From: Spirochaetota bacterium
GTDB taxonomy: Bacteria; Spirochaetota; Spirochaetia; DTKZ01
Direction of reading: 5' to 3'
Assembly (NCBI GenBank): GCA_029562045.1
Contig: JAKQWJ010000336.1
Coordinates: forward strand, 1 to 13,885
Length of the DNA stretch: 13,885 nucleotides
In this document: in pieces, positions 5,369-12,826 of the stretch
How positions within the stretch are numbered: the stretch's first letter is position 1
Layout of the letters: every line of letters starts with the position of its first letter
Program-made: the position numbers and the translations under genes
Notes under the pieces: model-generated
Seen by the model: only the letters and a program-made list of their open reading frames with translations
What the model was told of the DNA's origin: nothing
Database searches by the model: none

Positions 5369-8299
5369 ATGCCGCGGCTGGAAGATATTCGACAATTCCT
5401 ATCCACACTGGCGTCTCTGGGGAACGAACCGGAGGTCTTGGCCGCCCGGGGCGAAAACTACGAAGCGGCGCCGCTGCCCGACCAGGAACTGTCGGAGGAT
5501 ATAAAAAGCCTCTTCGACGATCCGGGCCTGGACCAGGGGGCGCCGGACGACTCCCTCTTCGGCGAAGACGAAACCCCGGACGGGGCTCCCGGAGAGCCTC
5601 CGGACGACGGCCTCGGACCTGAGGCGGAGTTCTCCGGTATGTCCTCCCTCTTCGGCGACGGAGAGCCGGGGGAAACGCCCGGGGAGGAGGAAGAGCCGGA
5701 GAAGCCGGAGGATTTCGATCTCGGGGATCTGGACTTTACCGACCAGGCTCCTTCCGATTCGACCTCTCCCCCGGAGGACGAGGCGGAGGAGGATGGGGCG
5801 CCGCCCAGGGAACTCTTCGACTTCCCCGATTTTCCCGACGATTCCGCCCTGGAGGAGCCCCGGGACATCGGCCCCTCCGACTTCGATCTTCCCGCCGACG
5901 GGCGCGACTGGGGAGAGGATCACCCGGAGGGTATCCCGGAGGAGAGCGACGAAGGGCCGCCGCCCGAGGAATCGCCCGGGGAGTCCCGGGAGCCGTCCGA
6001 CGCCGGGTTCGGATTCGATTTTCCTGCCCATCATGAAGACGCCCTGGAGTTCTCCGACGAGGACGGTTGGAGCGCCGGAGAGCCGGCAGCGGAAAGCGGG
6101 GCCGCGCCCCTCCGCCCCGACGCGGGCGCCGGGGAGCCTTCTCCGGGGGACGAGGGGCATGAGGAGTTCAGCCTGGGGGACTTCGGCAAGGAGTTCGGGA
6201 TCTCCGACGAGGACATGGCTGTCGGGGAGGAGGACTGGGGACCGGCCATCAACATCCCCGAAGGCGCGCCGGCGTATATCGAGTCCGCCCGGGGAGAGAG
6301 CGGCGTTTTTTCCCTCACCGAAGACGAGTTCGTCCGGCTCAAAGCCAATCTGTCGCTGCTCCCGCTGAATGTCAAGATTGCGGTCCAGGAGATCGTCGCC
6401 GAAGACAAGGGCGAGGAGGCGGCCCGGATCCAGCTCATCCGGGCCCTGGTGCAGGGAAAGACTCCCAGGGCCGTGGCCGCGCTGGCGGGAAGCATCCTGG
6501 GGAAGACCCTGCAGATTCCCCGAAGCTACGAAAAAAGGACCGGTCTCGACTACGAGGCGGAGAAGGAATCCTTCGCCTACATTTTTCGGGAAAACATTCT
6601 GCCGGTCCTGCGGGTGGCGGCCCTGGCGTCCGCGGCCTTCGCGGTGACGACTTTTCTGGGCTACCAGTACGCCTACAAACCGATAAGAGCGAACCGCCTG
6701 TTCAAGGAGGGGGTCCGGAGCATCGAAAAGGATGATTACCGGGGAGGAAACCGGCTTTTCTCTCAGGCCTACACCCTGTGGCGCGACAAGAAATGGTATT
6801 TCACCTATGCGGAGGCCTTCGCAAAGAAGCGCCAGTACCGGTTGACCCGGGACAAGTACGAGGAGCTTCTGGCGGAATACGACGATTACATCCATGCGAA
6901 GACCCAGATCAGGACGGAGAGAAAGAAGGACAGATATTTCGTCGACGGCTCGGTGGCCTACGCCGCCTTCGAATCCAAAACCATGGAGGATTTCGAAAAG
7001 GCCCGGAGCGTTTTGAAAAGACTTCTGGACTCGGACATGTACAACTACAAGGGGCTGCTGGAATCCGGAGACAACTATACCCGATGGGCGGAATCCGACC
7101 CGGCGCGGTTCGCCGGGCGATACGAGGATGCCCGCAAATCCTACAATGTCCTCCGGGACGCGCACGGCGAGAAGGACGAGATCCTGTTCCGGCTGGTGGA
7201 AATCGCCGTCCGGACCGACGATCGGGACCAGGCCCTCTGGTTCAGCGATTATTTCCGGAACAGAAAGAGGGCGAAGATCGATCCCTACCGGTACGCCGAA
7301 CTGGGAGGCTACCTGATCGACAAGGGCATGACCGGGGACGCGGCGGAGATCCTCTTTCGCGCCATGGACACGGACAGGAATGTCCCGGAGGCGCACTATC
7401 ACCTGGCCCGCTACTTCGCCAAAAAAGAGGAGCCCCGGGACGAGAGGCGGGCCCTGGACAACGCGGATCACCTTTTCTCCTCCTCCGGCCCGCTGAACCG
7501 CCTCCGGCTGTGGCGGTGGGTGGACACGTCGGGCCGCAGCGGGGAACTGTACTACGCCCAGGGGGAGTACATCGCCGCGGAGAAGGCCCTCCGGGACGGA
7601 ATCGGCCGCTACGAGGACGGGCTCCGAAAGACCCTGCTGAAAAAGGACCCTGTCCTGGGGCGTCTGTACGAGAAGCTGGGAGATATCTTCTACTACAAAA
7701 GCGGCGATCCCGAGGAGGCCCTGTCCCAATACCGTAAAGCGGAGGGTTCCCTGGTGCGGAACCCCGACCTGTTCTACAAGAAAGGCTTCATCCTCTACAA
7801 CAAGGCGGAACCGGCGGAGGCCCTGAGGGAGTTCGTCAAGTCCGAGGAGGACTACCCCTCCAACCGGAACCTCCTGTACGCCCTGGGGAACGCCAACTAT
7901 CAGCGGCACAACTACTCCGCCGCGGAGGGCTATTACTCCTTCCTGTCCGACAGGCTTGAAGCGGACCGTCGTCGTGTGGAGGACCTTCTTCCGGACCGGA
8001 GGTCCTCCGACCGGGCGCTGACGCTGAACAGGATAAAGGTCTACAACAATCTGGGCGTGGTCCTTTTCAAGCTGGGTGAAAGATCCGGGAACAAAGACCG
8101 CTCCTCCCGAGCCATGGTGTACTGGACCATGGCGCAGGAACTTTCGGAGAACCTTTTTCGGGATCCCGAGACCCTGGCCCGGAGAGACGTGACGAATCTT
8201 CCGTATATCAACATGCGGCAGATTCTGAACCCTCTGCCGAATTTCGACCTGCAGATCTACCAGGCTCTGCCTCGGGACCTGAGGGAACTCTTCTTTTAG
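5369..8299 (+). CDS. flcA: Periplasmic flagellar collar protein FlcA-like (acidic N-terminus, one membrane span, TPR repeats)
   Basis: This 976-residue protein has three parts. Residues 1-45 form a short ordered start (MPRLEDIRQFLSTLASLG). Residues about 50-290 are very rich in Asp, Glu, Pro and Gly and are probably disordered. Residues 315-380 are a compact helical region (LTEDEFVRLKANLSLLPLN), followed by a membrane span at about 410-436 and TPR-like helical repeats from about 440 to 900 (for example ALSQYRKAEGSL, then LFYKKGFILYNK). The topology would put the acidic part in the cytoplasm and the TPR part in the periplasm. This matches FlcA (BB0326 of Borrelia burgdorferi, from memory), which is needed for the flagellar collar and stator assembly. 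The ATG at 5369 has no Shine-Dalgarno sequence, but no better start exists. It begins an operon with the DUF432-like gene 24 bases downstream. The assignment rests on architecture and remembered family features. Confidence 0.75.
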   Translation: MPRLEDIRQFLSTLASLGNEPEVLAARGENYEAAPLPDQELSEDIKSLFDDPGLDQGAPDDSLFGEDETPDGAPGEPPDDGLGPEAEFSGMSSLFGDGEPGETPGEEEEPEKPEDFDLGDLDFTDQAPSDSTSPPEDEAEEDGAPPRELFDFPDFPDDSALEEPRDIGPSDFDLPADGRDWGEDHPEGIPEESDEGPPPEESPGESREPSDAGFGFDFPAHHEDALEFSDEDGWSAGEPAAESGAAPLRPDAGAGEPSPGDEGHEEFSLGDFGKEFGISDEDMAVGEEDWGPAINIPEGAPAYIESARGESGVFSLTEDEFVRLKANLSLLPLNVKIAVQEIVAEDKGEEAARIQLIRALVQGKTPRAVAALAGSILGKTLQIPRSYEKRTGLDYEAEKESFAYIFRENILPVLRVAALASAAFAVTTFLGYQYAYKPIRANRLFKEGVRSIEKDDYRGGNRLFSQAYTLWRDKKWYFTYAEAFAKKRQYRLTRDKYEELLAEYDDYIHAKTQIRTERKKDRYFVDGSVAYAAFESKTMEDFEKARSVLKRLLDSDMYNYKGLLESGDNYTRWAESDPARFAGRYEDARKSYNVLRDAHGEKDEILFRLVEIAVRTDDRDQALWFSDYFRNRKRAKIDPYRYAELGGYLIDKGMTGDAAEILFRAMDTDRNVPEAHYHLARYFAKKEEPRDERRALDNADHLFSSSGPLNRLRLWRWVDTSGRSGELYYAQGEYIAAEKALRDGIGRYEDGLRKTLLKKDPVLGRLYEKLGDIFYYKSGDPEEALSQYRKAEGSLVRNPDLFYKKGFILYNKAEPAEALREFVKSEEDYPSNRNLLYALGNANYQRHNYSAAEGYYSFLSDRLEADRRRVEDLLPDRRSSDRALTLNRIKVYNNLGVVLFKLGERSGNKDRSSRAMVYWTMAQELSENLFRDPETLARRDVTNLPYINMRQILNPLPNFDLQIYQALPRDLRELFF

Positions 8300-8323
8300 A
8301 AAGCCCCGGGTCTGCCGAAAATT

Positions 8324-9130
8324 ATGGCGATGGATCTTTTGTCTGTTTGGGAACCGGCGGAGATAGCCGTGGGGAGCTGCGCCTCATGGCGGCTGGGGAG
8401 CCTGTCGGTCTGGGTGGAGCATTACGAAAGGGAATGGCATCTTCTGCCGGTGTATCACCGGGAGGCGGAGGAGCCCGTGGGGTTTTCGCTCCGGGACAAG
8501 ACGGAAAAACCGTTTTCCACGGAATGGAAGCATTATCTTCTGCGGGAGGGGAACCTGGCGGCCCCCGCCCCGGTGATGCCTGACCGGGCGGTCATCCTCC
8601 GGCCGGACCGGGTGCTGGTCATTCCGCCGGACGAGAAGGCCCAGTTCTTCGTTTCCCTGCCCGCGGCCTTTCGTCTGAGTGTGGGCGTTTCCGCCGTCGG
8701 ACGAATGAAGCTTCTCTGCGAGTATCCCATCGTGCCGATGCCCGGCGCATGGTTCGGGGATCCGGTTTCCGGGGAGCTTTGCTATTTCAGTGAAGCGCGC
8801 TTTTTCCCCGTCCCTTCGCAGATCCCCCGGTCTCCCCTCCATGCCGTCTGCCCCCTTCTGATTTCCAACGAGTCGGACAAGGAGCTGCAGTTCGACCGGA
8901 TCTGCCTGCACACCGAGTTTCTCGGTGTCTACCGGAGCCTGGAGCGGTTCTGGACCAACGAGGTGAACGTTCTTTTCCGGGGGCCGGAGCATGTGACCCA
9001 GATCCTGCCGTCAAAAAGCCCTCCCCAGTTCGAAGGGGCGGCGAGACTGGTTTCGCGGCCCCGACAGGCCGTGGAAAACTGGTATTTCAAGAGGACCTTC
9101 GATCTTCTGAAATATTTCACCGGGTTTTAG
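8324..9130 (+). CDS. DUF432-like protein, probable partner of the MscS channel
   Basis: This 268-residue protein has no signal peptide or membrane span and is rich in predicted beta strands. The stretch WFGDPVSGELCYF at 143-155, followed by a PLLISNESDKEL segment (about 185-196) and FLGVYRSLERFW (about 204-215), resembles the DUF432 family (PF04254). I recall that family often being encoded next to MscS-type channels, as here. Its function is unknown; a regulatory or assembly role for the channel is inference. It lies 24 bases after flcA with no clear ribosome-binding site before ATG 8324 (an in-frame ATG at 8330 is equally possible). The stop at 9128-9130 overlaps the Shine-Dalgarno sequence of the channel gene, so translation of the two is likely coupled. 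Confidence 0.65.
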   Translation: MAMDLLSVWEPAEIAVGSCASWRLGSLSVWVEHYEREWHLLPVYHREAEEPVGFSLRDKTEKPFSTEWKHYLLREGNLAAPAPVMPDRAVILRPDRVLVIPPDEKAQFFVSLPAAFRLSVGVSAVGRMKLLCEYPIVPMPGAWFGDPVSGELCYFSEARFFPVPSQIPRSPLHAVCPLLISNESDKELQFDRICLHTEFLGVYRSLERFWTNEVNVLFRGPEHVTQILPSKSPPQFEGAARLVSRPRQAVENWYFKRTFDLLKYFTGF

Positions 9131-9134
9131 GAGG
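9129..9134 (+). promoter_or_regulatory. Consensus ribosome-binding site overlapping the upstream stop codon
   Basis: AGGAGG lies six bases before the MscS ATG at 9141, and its first two bases are the end of the TAG stop of the DUF432-like gene. This fixes the channel's start and implies translational coupling. It contrasts with the two upstream genes of the same unit, which lack visible Shine-Dalgarno sequences. Confidence 0.85.
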
Positions 9135-9140
9135 TCCGGC

Positions 9141-9986
9141 ATGGAGAAGTTTTTTCAGTGGATCGGAGCGAACCCCTCCTCGGCGGTGGGGAAGGGCCTC
9201 GTCGTGGCCGGCACCATCCTGGGGGGCGTTCTGGCCATCCGGATCGTTCTCGGGCTGGTGTCCAAGACTTTTCTCCGGCGGGCTTCGGATCACAACCGTC
9301 TTCTGGGGCGGAACATCATCATCTACAGCGGAACCGCCATCCTGTTCATGACTGTCCTGGGAGAACTGGGGGTGGATCTCCGCACCATCCTGGGGGCGGC
9401 GGGGATCGTCGGTATCGCCATCGGCTTCGCGTCCCAGACCAGCGTGTCCAACGTCATCAGCGGGCTGTTTCTGCTGTCGGAAAAGCCCTTCGCCGTGGGG
9501 GATGTCATCCGGGTGGGAGACAAGACGGGGACGATTCTGTCCATCGATCTCATGTCCATCAAGATCCGCACCTTCGACAATCTCTTCATCCGGCTGCCTA
9601 ACGAAAAGGTCCTGAACACCGAGGTGGTGAACATCACCCGGTTCCCGATCCGGCGGATGGACCTCATCGTCCGGGTGGCCTACAAGGAAGACATCGGTCG
9701 GGTCCGGACTCTGCTGGCGGAGGTGGCCCGGTCGGATGCCCATGCCCTCCGGGAGCCGGAGCCCCTGGTGCTGTTCCAGAATTTCACCGACCTGGGGATG
9801 GAATTTCTTCTGGGGGTCTGGTTCCTGAAAACGGATTTCGCGGTTCTGAAAAACTCCCTGGCCCAGGCGATCAAGGAGCGGTTCGACGCGGAGGGGGTGG
9901 AACTCCCGGTCCCCCACCGGGCCCTGTACGCGGGGGCGGGGACCGCCCCCCTGCCGATCAGGATCGTCGGCGGGGAGGATCGCTGA
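9141..9986 (+). CDS. MscS-family small-conductance mechanosensitive channel
   Basis: This 281-residue inner-membrane channel is close in length to E. coli MscS. Membrane segments are visible at about 17-42 and 57-76, plus the pore-lining helix at about 82-115 (LGAAGIVGIAIGFASQ) with its small-residue face. The helix is followed by the conserved SEKPFAVGDVIRV loop and the beta domain (TGTILSIDLMSIKIRT, then IRLPNEKVLN at 150-159). Such channels open under membrane tension to release solutes on osmotic downshift. There is a strong AGGAGG site six bases upstream, and the gene follows the DUF432-like gene directly. As the last gene of the flcA unit it could serve the membrane around the flagellar motors, or simply be an osmotic valve; the sequence cannot decide. 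No truncation or missing motif was seen. Confidence 0.92.
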   Translation: MEKFFQWIGANPSSAVGKGLVVAGTILGGVLAIRIVLGLVSKTFLRRASDHNRLLGRNIIIYSGTAILFMTVLGELGVDLRTILGAAGIVGIAIGFASQTSVSNVISGLFLLSEKPFAVGDVIRVGDKTGTILSIDLMSIKIRTFDNLFIRLPNEKVLNTEVVNITRFPIRRMDLIVRVAYKEDIGRVRTLLAEVARSDAHALREPEPLVLFQNFTDLGMEFLLGVWFLKTDFAVLKNSLAQAIKERFDAEGVELPVPHRALYAGAGTAPLPIRIVGGEDR

Positions 9987-10059
9987 CCCCGGACGGGCCG
10001 CCTCGACCGGTTTCAGGACCGTCGCAGGCCGACGGGCTGCGGGAGCGGTCAGGCAGGGA

Positions 10060-10107
10060 GCGGGTTCCGGTGCGTCCCCCGGGGCGGGCAACCCGCCGGC
10101 CCGCCCC
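10060..10107. terminator. GC-rich alternative hairpins in the convergent spacer
   Basis: The 177-base gap 9987-10163 separates converging genes (MscS on plus, ilvE on minus) and holds no gene I can support. GGGGCGGGC (10081-10089) pairs perfectly with GCCCGCCCC (10099-10107) across a nine-base loop. Alternatively, GCGGGTT (10060-10066) can pair with AACCCGC (10090-10096), which would exclude the first hairpin. Neither is followed by a U-rich tail, so they are not classical rho-independent terminators, but they may pause polymerase or protect transcript ends. A further small stem (CCGTC 10121-10125, GACGG 10129-10133) lies nearby. Confidence 0.4.
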
Positions 10108-10163
10108 AAGAACCGCCCGACCGTCCCCGACGGAAGGGCCCGCCTGCGCCCCGGCGGCGGGGT

Positions 10164-11261
10164 TCAGTTCGGGACGCCGACCATCCAGCCGTATTTGTCG
10201 GGGATGGCCCCGTACTGGATGCCCTTTATGGACTTCAGAAGCGATACGGTAAGGTCTCCCGGCTTGCCGCTTCCGAAGACCCGGGTCTTTCCCTGGTGGG
10301 TCAGGGATTCCAGAAAGGAAACCCCTGCGGCGGTGCCGGAAACGAAGGCCTCGATCCCTTCGGACATCACCTCGTCGATGGTGACCGGCCTCTCTTCGGC
10401 TCTGATCCCCATGTCCCGGGCCAGGGTCAGAACGGTCATCCGGTTGATTCCCGGGAGAATGGTGTCTTTCAGGTCCGGGGTCACCAGGACGCCGCTCTTC
10501 AGCAAAAAGAAGATGTTGCTGGATGAGCCCTCCTCGATGTACCGGCCCTCCCGGGCGTCCAGAAAGACCGCTTCCATGTAGCCGTCCTTCTCCGCCTCCT
10601 TCTTCGCCAGGATGGGGATGACGTAATTCGAGGCCGCCTTGATCCAGCCCGTTCCCCGGGGGGTGGCCCGGATTCTATCGGTGGTCACCGCCTTGGAGCT
10701 GCCGGGTTCGAAGTAGGCGCCCACGGGGGTGGTGATGACCACCACCCAGGGAAACCGGGATATGCCCAGCCCGATGGCGGGCTCGGAGTGGGTGAAGGGG
10801 CGGATGTAAACCGAATGCCCCCCGGTGAAGTGCTCCTTCTCCCAGGCCGGGTCGTAGGTCGGGGCGTAACCGGCCTTCCTGTTGCGCCGGACCGTTTCCA
10901 CCACCGCGTCGACGAAGAGCTTCTCGGGAAAGCCCGGCATCATGAGCCCTTCCATGGAGCGGCGGAACCTCTTGGCGTTCTCGATGGGGCGGAACAGCCG
11001 CAGGCTGCCGTCCTTCTGGGGAAAGGCCTTGAGCCCCTCGAAGCAGCCCAGACCGTATTGGGTGGTGTAGTTCACCAGCGGAAGTTCGGGAAAGGAGTTG
11101 CGGCTTGCCAGGAGGACATTCCGGGCCTCGTCGGTGAGTTTCGCCTCCTCCCCGGGGCTGGTGTGGGGCTTCTCCAGATAGGATTCCTTCCAGGTCCCCT
11201 TTTCTTCGTATTTCGCGCAGTACACCCAGGGATACATCGCCAGCGAAAAACTCTTGGCCAT
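10164..11261 (-). CDS. ilvE: Branched-chain amino acid aminotransferase
   Basis: This cytoplasmic enzyme should interconvert leucine, isoleucine and valine with their 2-oxo acids using pyridoxal phosphate and glutamate/2-oxoglutarate. Its 365 residues match the longer, eukaryote-like (BCAT) subtype, not the roughly 310-residue E. coli type. Fold-type IV signatures are present: YGLGCFEGLKAF (69-80), RPIENAKRF (91-99), VYIRPF (151-156), the catalytic lysine in GTGWIKAASNY (K208), and EEGSSSNIFF in the cofactor region. The ATG at 11261 has AAGGAG (complement of 11268-11273) six bases upstream, and a near-consensus promoter sits directly before it. The leader is only about 23 bases, so there is no room for an attenuator or T-box. 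It lies downstream of an EamA transporter gene on the same strand but has its own promoter. Confidence 0.92.
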   Translation of the reverse strand: MAKSFSLAMYPWVYCAKYEEKGTWKESYLEKPHTSPGEEAKLTDEARNVLLASRNSFPELPLVNYTTQYGLGCFEGLKAFPQKDGSLRLFRPIENAKRFRRSMEGLMMPGFPEKLFVDAVVETVRRNRKAGYAPTYDPAWEKEHFTGGHSVYIRPFTHSEPAIGLGISRFPWVVVITTPVGAYFEPGSSKAVTTDRIRATPRGTGWIKAASNYVIPILAKKEAEKDGYMEAVFLDAREGRYIEEGSSSNIFFLLKSGVLVTPDLKDTILPGINRMTVLTLARDMGIRAEERPVTIDEVMSEGIEAFVSGTAAGVSFLESLTHQGKTRVFGSGKPGDLTVSLLKSIKGIQYGAIPDKYGWMVGVPN

Positions 11262-11291
11262 GATCTTCTCCTTGCTTGTGGATATAATATA

Positions 11292-11320
11292 ATTCTATGC
11301 CTCCCGTCGCGGCGCGTCAA
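11292..11320 (-). promoter_or_regulatory. Near-consensus sigma-70 promoter of ilvE
   Basis: On the minus strand TTGACG (complement of 11315-11320) is followed after exactly 17 bases by TAGAAT (complement of 11292-11297). That is five of six matches to the consensus for each element at ideal spacing. Transcription should start near 11284, about 23 bases before the ilvE ATG. The AT-rich stretch GATATAATATAATTCTA at 11281-11297 stands out in this GC-rich DNA. An inverted repeat covers the -35 and spacer. Confidence 0.78.
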
Positions 11321-11330
11321 GCGCGGGAGG
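11300..11330. repeat. Inverted repeat overlapping the ilvE promoter
   Basis: CCTCCCG (11300-11306) and CGGGAGG (11324-11330) are perfect complements, and CGC (11308-11310) with GCG (11321-11323) extend the stem past one bulged T, around a 10-base loop. The element covers the ilvE -35 box and most of the spacer. It could be an operator, or a terminator stem for the EamA transcript arriving from upstream, although the tail after it on the minus strand is AT-rich and not a clean U run. Confidence 0.5.
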
Positions 11331-11349
11331 ACCTCTCCCTGGGAGAAAT

Positions 11350-12195
11350 TCAGCCTAAACGGATCAGGGCCAGCCCCCCGACCACCGCAACGATGCCCGC
11401 GGTCTTCCATCGGTCGATCTTTTCGTTCAGGAAGAAACGGCCCAACAGGACCGCCACCACCACCGAGGATTCCCGCACCACCGCGATGTAGCCCGCCCTT
11501 TCCACCTGGTAAACCCAGAGAATCAGCAGGTAGGGGAGGCCGCGGCCGACGGAGATCAGGAGGATCCTCAGTCGGTTGGCCCTGAGGCTCGCCGCAAGCC
11601 CCGCCGCCCCCTCCCGGAATGCCAGGGGGGAGGTGAGGATCGAGTTGCCCAGGTTCAGAAAACAGAGGTACGCGAAGGGGTGGATATGGGAGGAGGCGAT
11701 TTTGTCCGCCCCGGAGTAGCTCATGATCCCCGCCCCGGTCAGGACGGCGAAGAGAAGAGCCCTCCCGCCGATTCCCGAGGCGATGCCGCCTTTCCCGATG
11801 AGGAGGATTCCCGTGATAACCAGCAGAATCCCCGCCACTCCCGCCCGGGAAAACCCCTCGCGGAGGATGAGATAACCGAAAACCGCGGTCCCCGCCGCCC
11901 CCAGGCCCCGGGCGATGGGATAGGCGGTGGAGATTTCGCCGGTGCGGTAGGCGGAGGCGAGCATCACCGAATACCAGGAGTGGGCCACCACCGAGACCCC
12001 CAGAGGGAGGATGCCCCGGGGGTCCATGCCGTCCCGGAGGAGGTAATGCACCGACAGGGGTATGGAGGCCAGGCCCCAGAGGGTCAGGGCGAGCCAGAGG
12101 ACCTTGTAATCGCCCTCGGCGCCCTTCACCAGGAAGTTCCAGGAGGCATGAAGAAGGGCCGAGGCCAGGACGGCGGCGAAGACAAAGCCCGTCAT
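11350..12195 (-). CDS. EamA/DMT-superfamily transporter
   Basis: This 281-residue protein is almost entirely hydrophobic, with about ten predicted membrane helices in two five-helix halves, the standard EamA layout. The first half has the family pattern AYPIARGLG (about 91-99) followed by FGYLILREG. The second half has YIAVVRESSVVVAVLLGRFF then LNEKI near residues 235-260, matching the duplicated R-x-S...G-x-x-x-x-x-E signature. Members export or import amino acids, nucleotides or other small metabolites, and the substrate cannot be told here. Its position just upstream of ilvE suggests a possible link to branched-chain amino acids, but ilvE has its own promoter. The ATG at 12195 has no Shine-Dalgarno sequence and is 58 bases after the stop of the small exported protein gene. 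Confidence 0.88.
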   Translation of the reverse strand: MTGFVFAAVLASALLHASWNFLVKGAEGDYKVLWLALTLWGLASIPLSVHYLLRDGMDPRGILPLGVSVVAHSWYSVMLASAYRTGEISTAYPIARGLGAAGTAVFGYLILREGFSRAGVAGILLVITGILLIGKGGIASGIGGRALLFAVLTGAGIMSYSGADKIASSHIHPFAYLCFLNLGNSILTSPLAFREGAAGLAASLRANRLRILLISVGRGLPYLLILWVYQVERAGYIAVVRESSVVVAVLLGRFFLNEKIDRWKTAGIVAVVGGLALIRLG

Positions 12196-12253
12196 GGGTC
12201 GAGCATACTATGGAACGGCGGGAAAGGACAGGGAAATCGTCCGCGGGGCCCTT

Positions 12254-12826
12254 CTACCGGGCCTCCGCCAGCCTCGCCGTCAGGTAGGAGTCCAGCTTCG
12301 CCGCGTCCAGGAACTCCGGAGTCGTGTCGGGGATGCCGACGAAGTAGACGGTTATCACCGGGGCAGTCCGCCCGACCTCCCCGGGGCCGGAGAAAAACAT
12401 GATTTCGGTGCGGGGGAAATCGGCGAAATGACTCCGGGGGAGGCGCAGCTCCCGGCTCTTCCCCGGGCCCGCCGCCGGAGCAAGGGTCTTCCGTTCTCCC
12501 CCGAAGGGGTCGACGCCGTAGGCCTCCAGCGAGGGCTCCCGGGGGATCCCGTCGGAGGCGGCGTCCCGGACCACCCGCACCACCACCGCGTCGTCGTCGG
12601 GGCTCCCGCCGGCGCCGGCCTTCAGCACCCCCCAGGCGAGGCGAAAGCCCTGGGCGGCGAAGATGTCCAGGCTGCCGTGTTCGACCGTGCCCTTCTGGGC
12701 GAAGAGCCCGGCGGCGGCCAGAAGGAGAACCGCCCCCAGCGCCGCCCCGCGGATCCCCGCCCCGGCGGAAGCGCCGGCGCCCCCGGGTGATGTGGCGGGC
12801 GACCGCGCATCGGTTTTCTTTTTCAT
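12254..12826 (-). CDS. Small exported protein of unknown function
   Basis: I do not recognise this 190-residue protein. It begins with a long basic, Gly/Ala/Ser-rich stretch (MKKKTDARSP), then a hydrophobic segment at about 26-44 (GAALGAVLLLAAAGLFAQ). This looks like a signal peptide with cleavage near FAQ-K, or an N-terminal membrane anchor. The rest looks like a small beta-rich domain with patterns such as VVVRVVRDAA, LEAYGVDPFGGERKTL and APVITVYFVGI. Its ATG overlaps the stop of the upstream ABC ATPase gene by four bases (ATGA), which implies co-transcription and translational coupling. A periplasmic or inner-membrane accessory role for that transporter is possible but unproven. Its 58-base distance to the EamA gene is compatible with one longer transcript. 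Confidence 0.7.
   Translation of the reverse strand: MKKKTDARSPATSPGGAGASAGAGIRGAALGAVLLLAAAGLFAQKGTVEHGSLDIFAAQGFRLAWGVLKAGAGGSPDDDAVVVRVVRDAASDGIPREPSLEAYGVDPFGGERKTLAPAAGPGKSRELRLPRSHFADFPRTEIMFFSGPGEVGRTAPVITVYFVGIPDTTPEFLDAAKLDSYLTARLAEAR

Noticed and set aside
5308..5406. 33-codon N-terminal extension of the CBM48-like protein
   Set aside because: It would overlap flcA, is not signal-peptide-like and places the hydrophobic stretch internally; the ATG at 5307 gives a textbook signal peptide.
5399..7909. 836-codon open frame antisense to flcA
   Set aside because: It is a product of the high G/C third-position bias, lies opposite a clearly structured protein, is rich in low-complexity residues and has no recognisable domain or ribosome-binding site.
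11334..11346. TCTCCC-T-GGGAGA palindrome after the EamA stop as a terminator
   Set aside because: The one-base centre leaves no room for a stable loop, and no U-rich tail follows.
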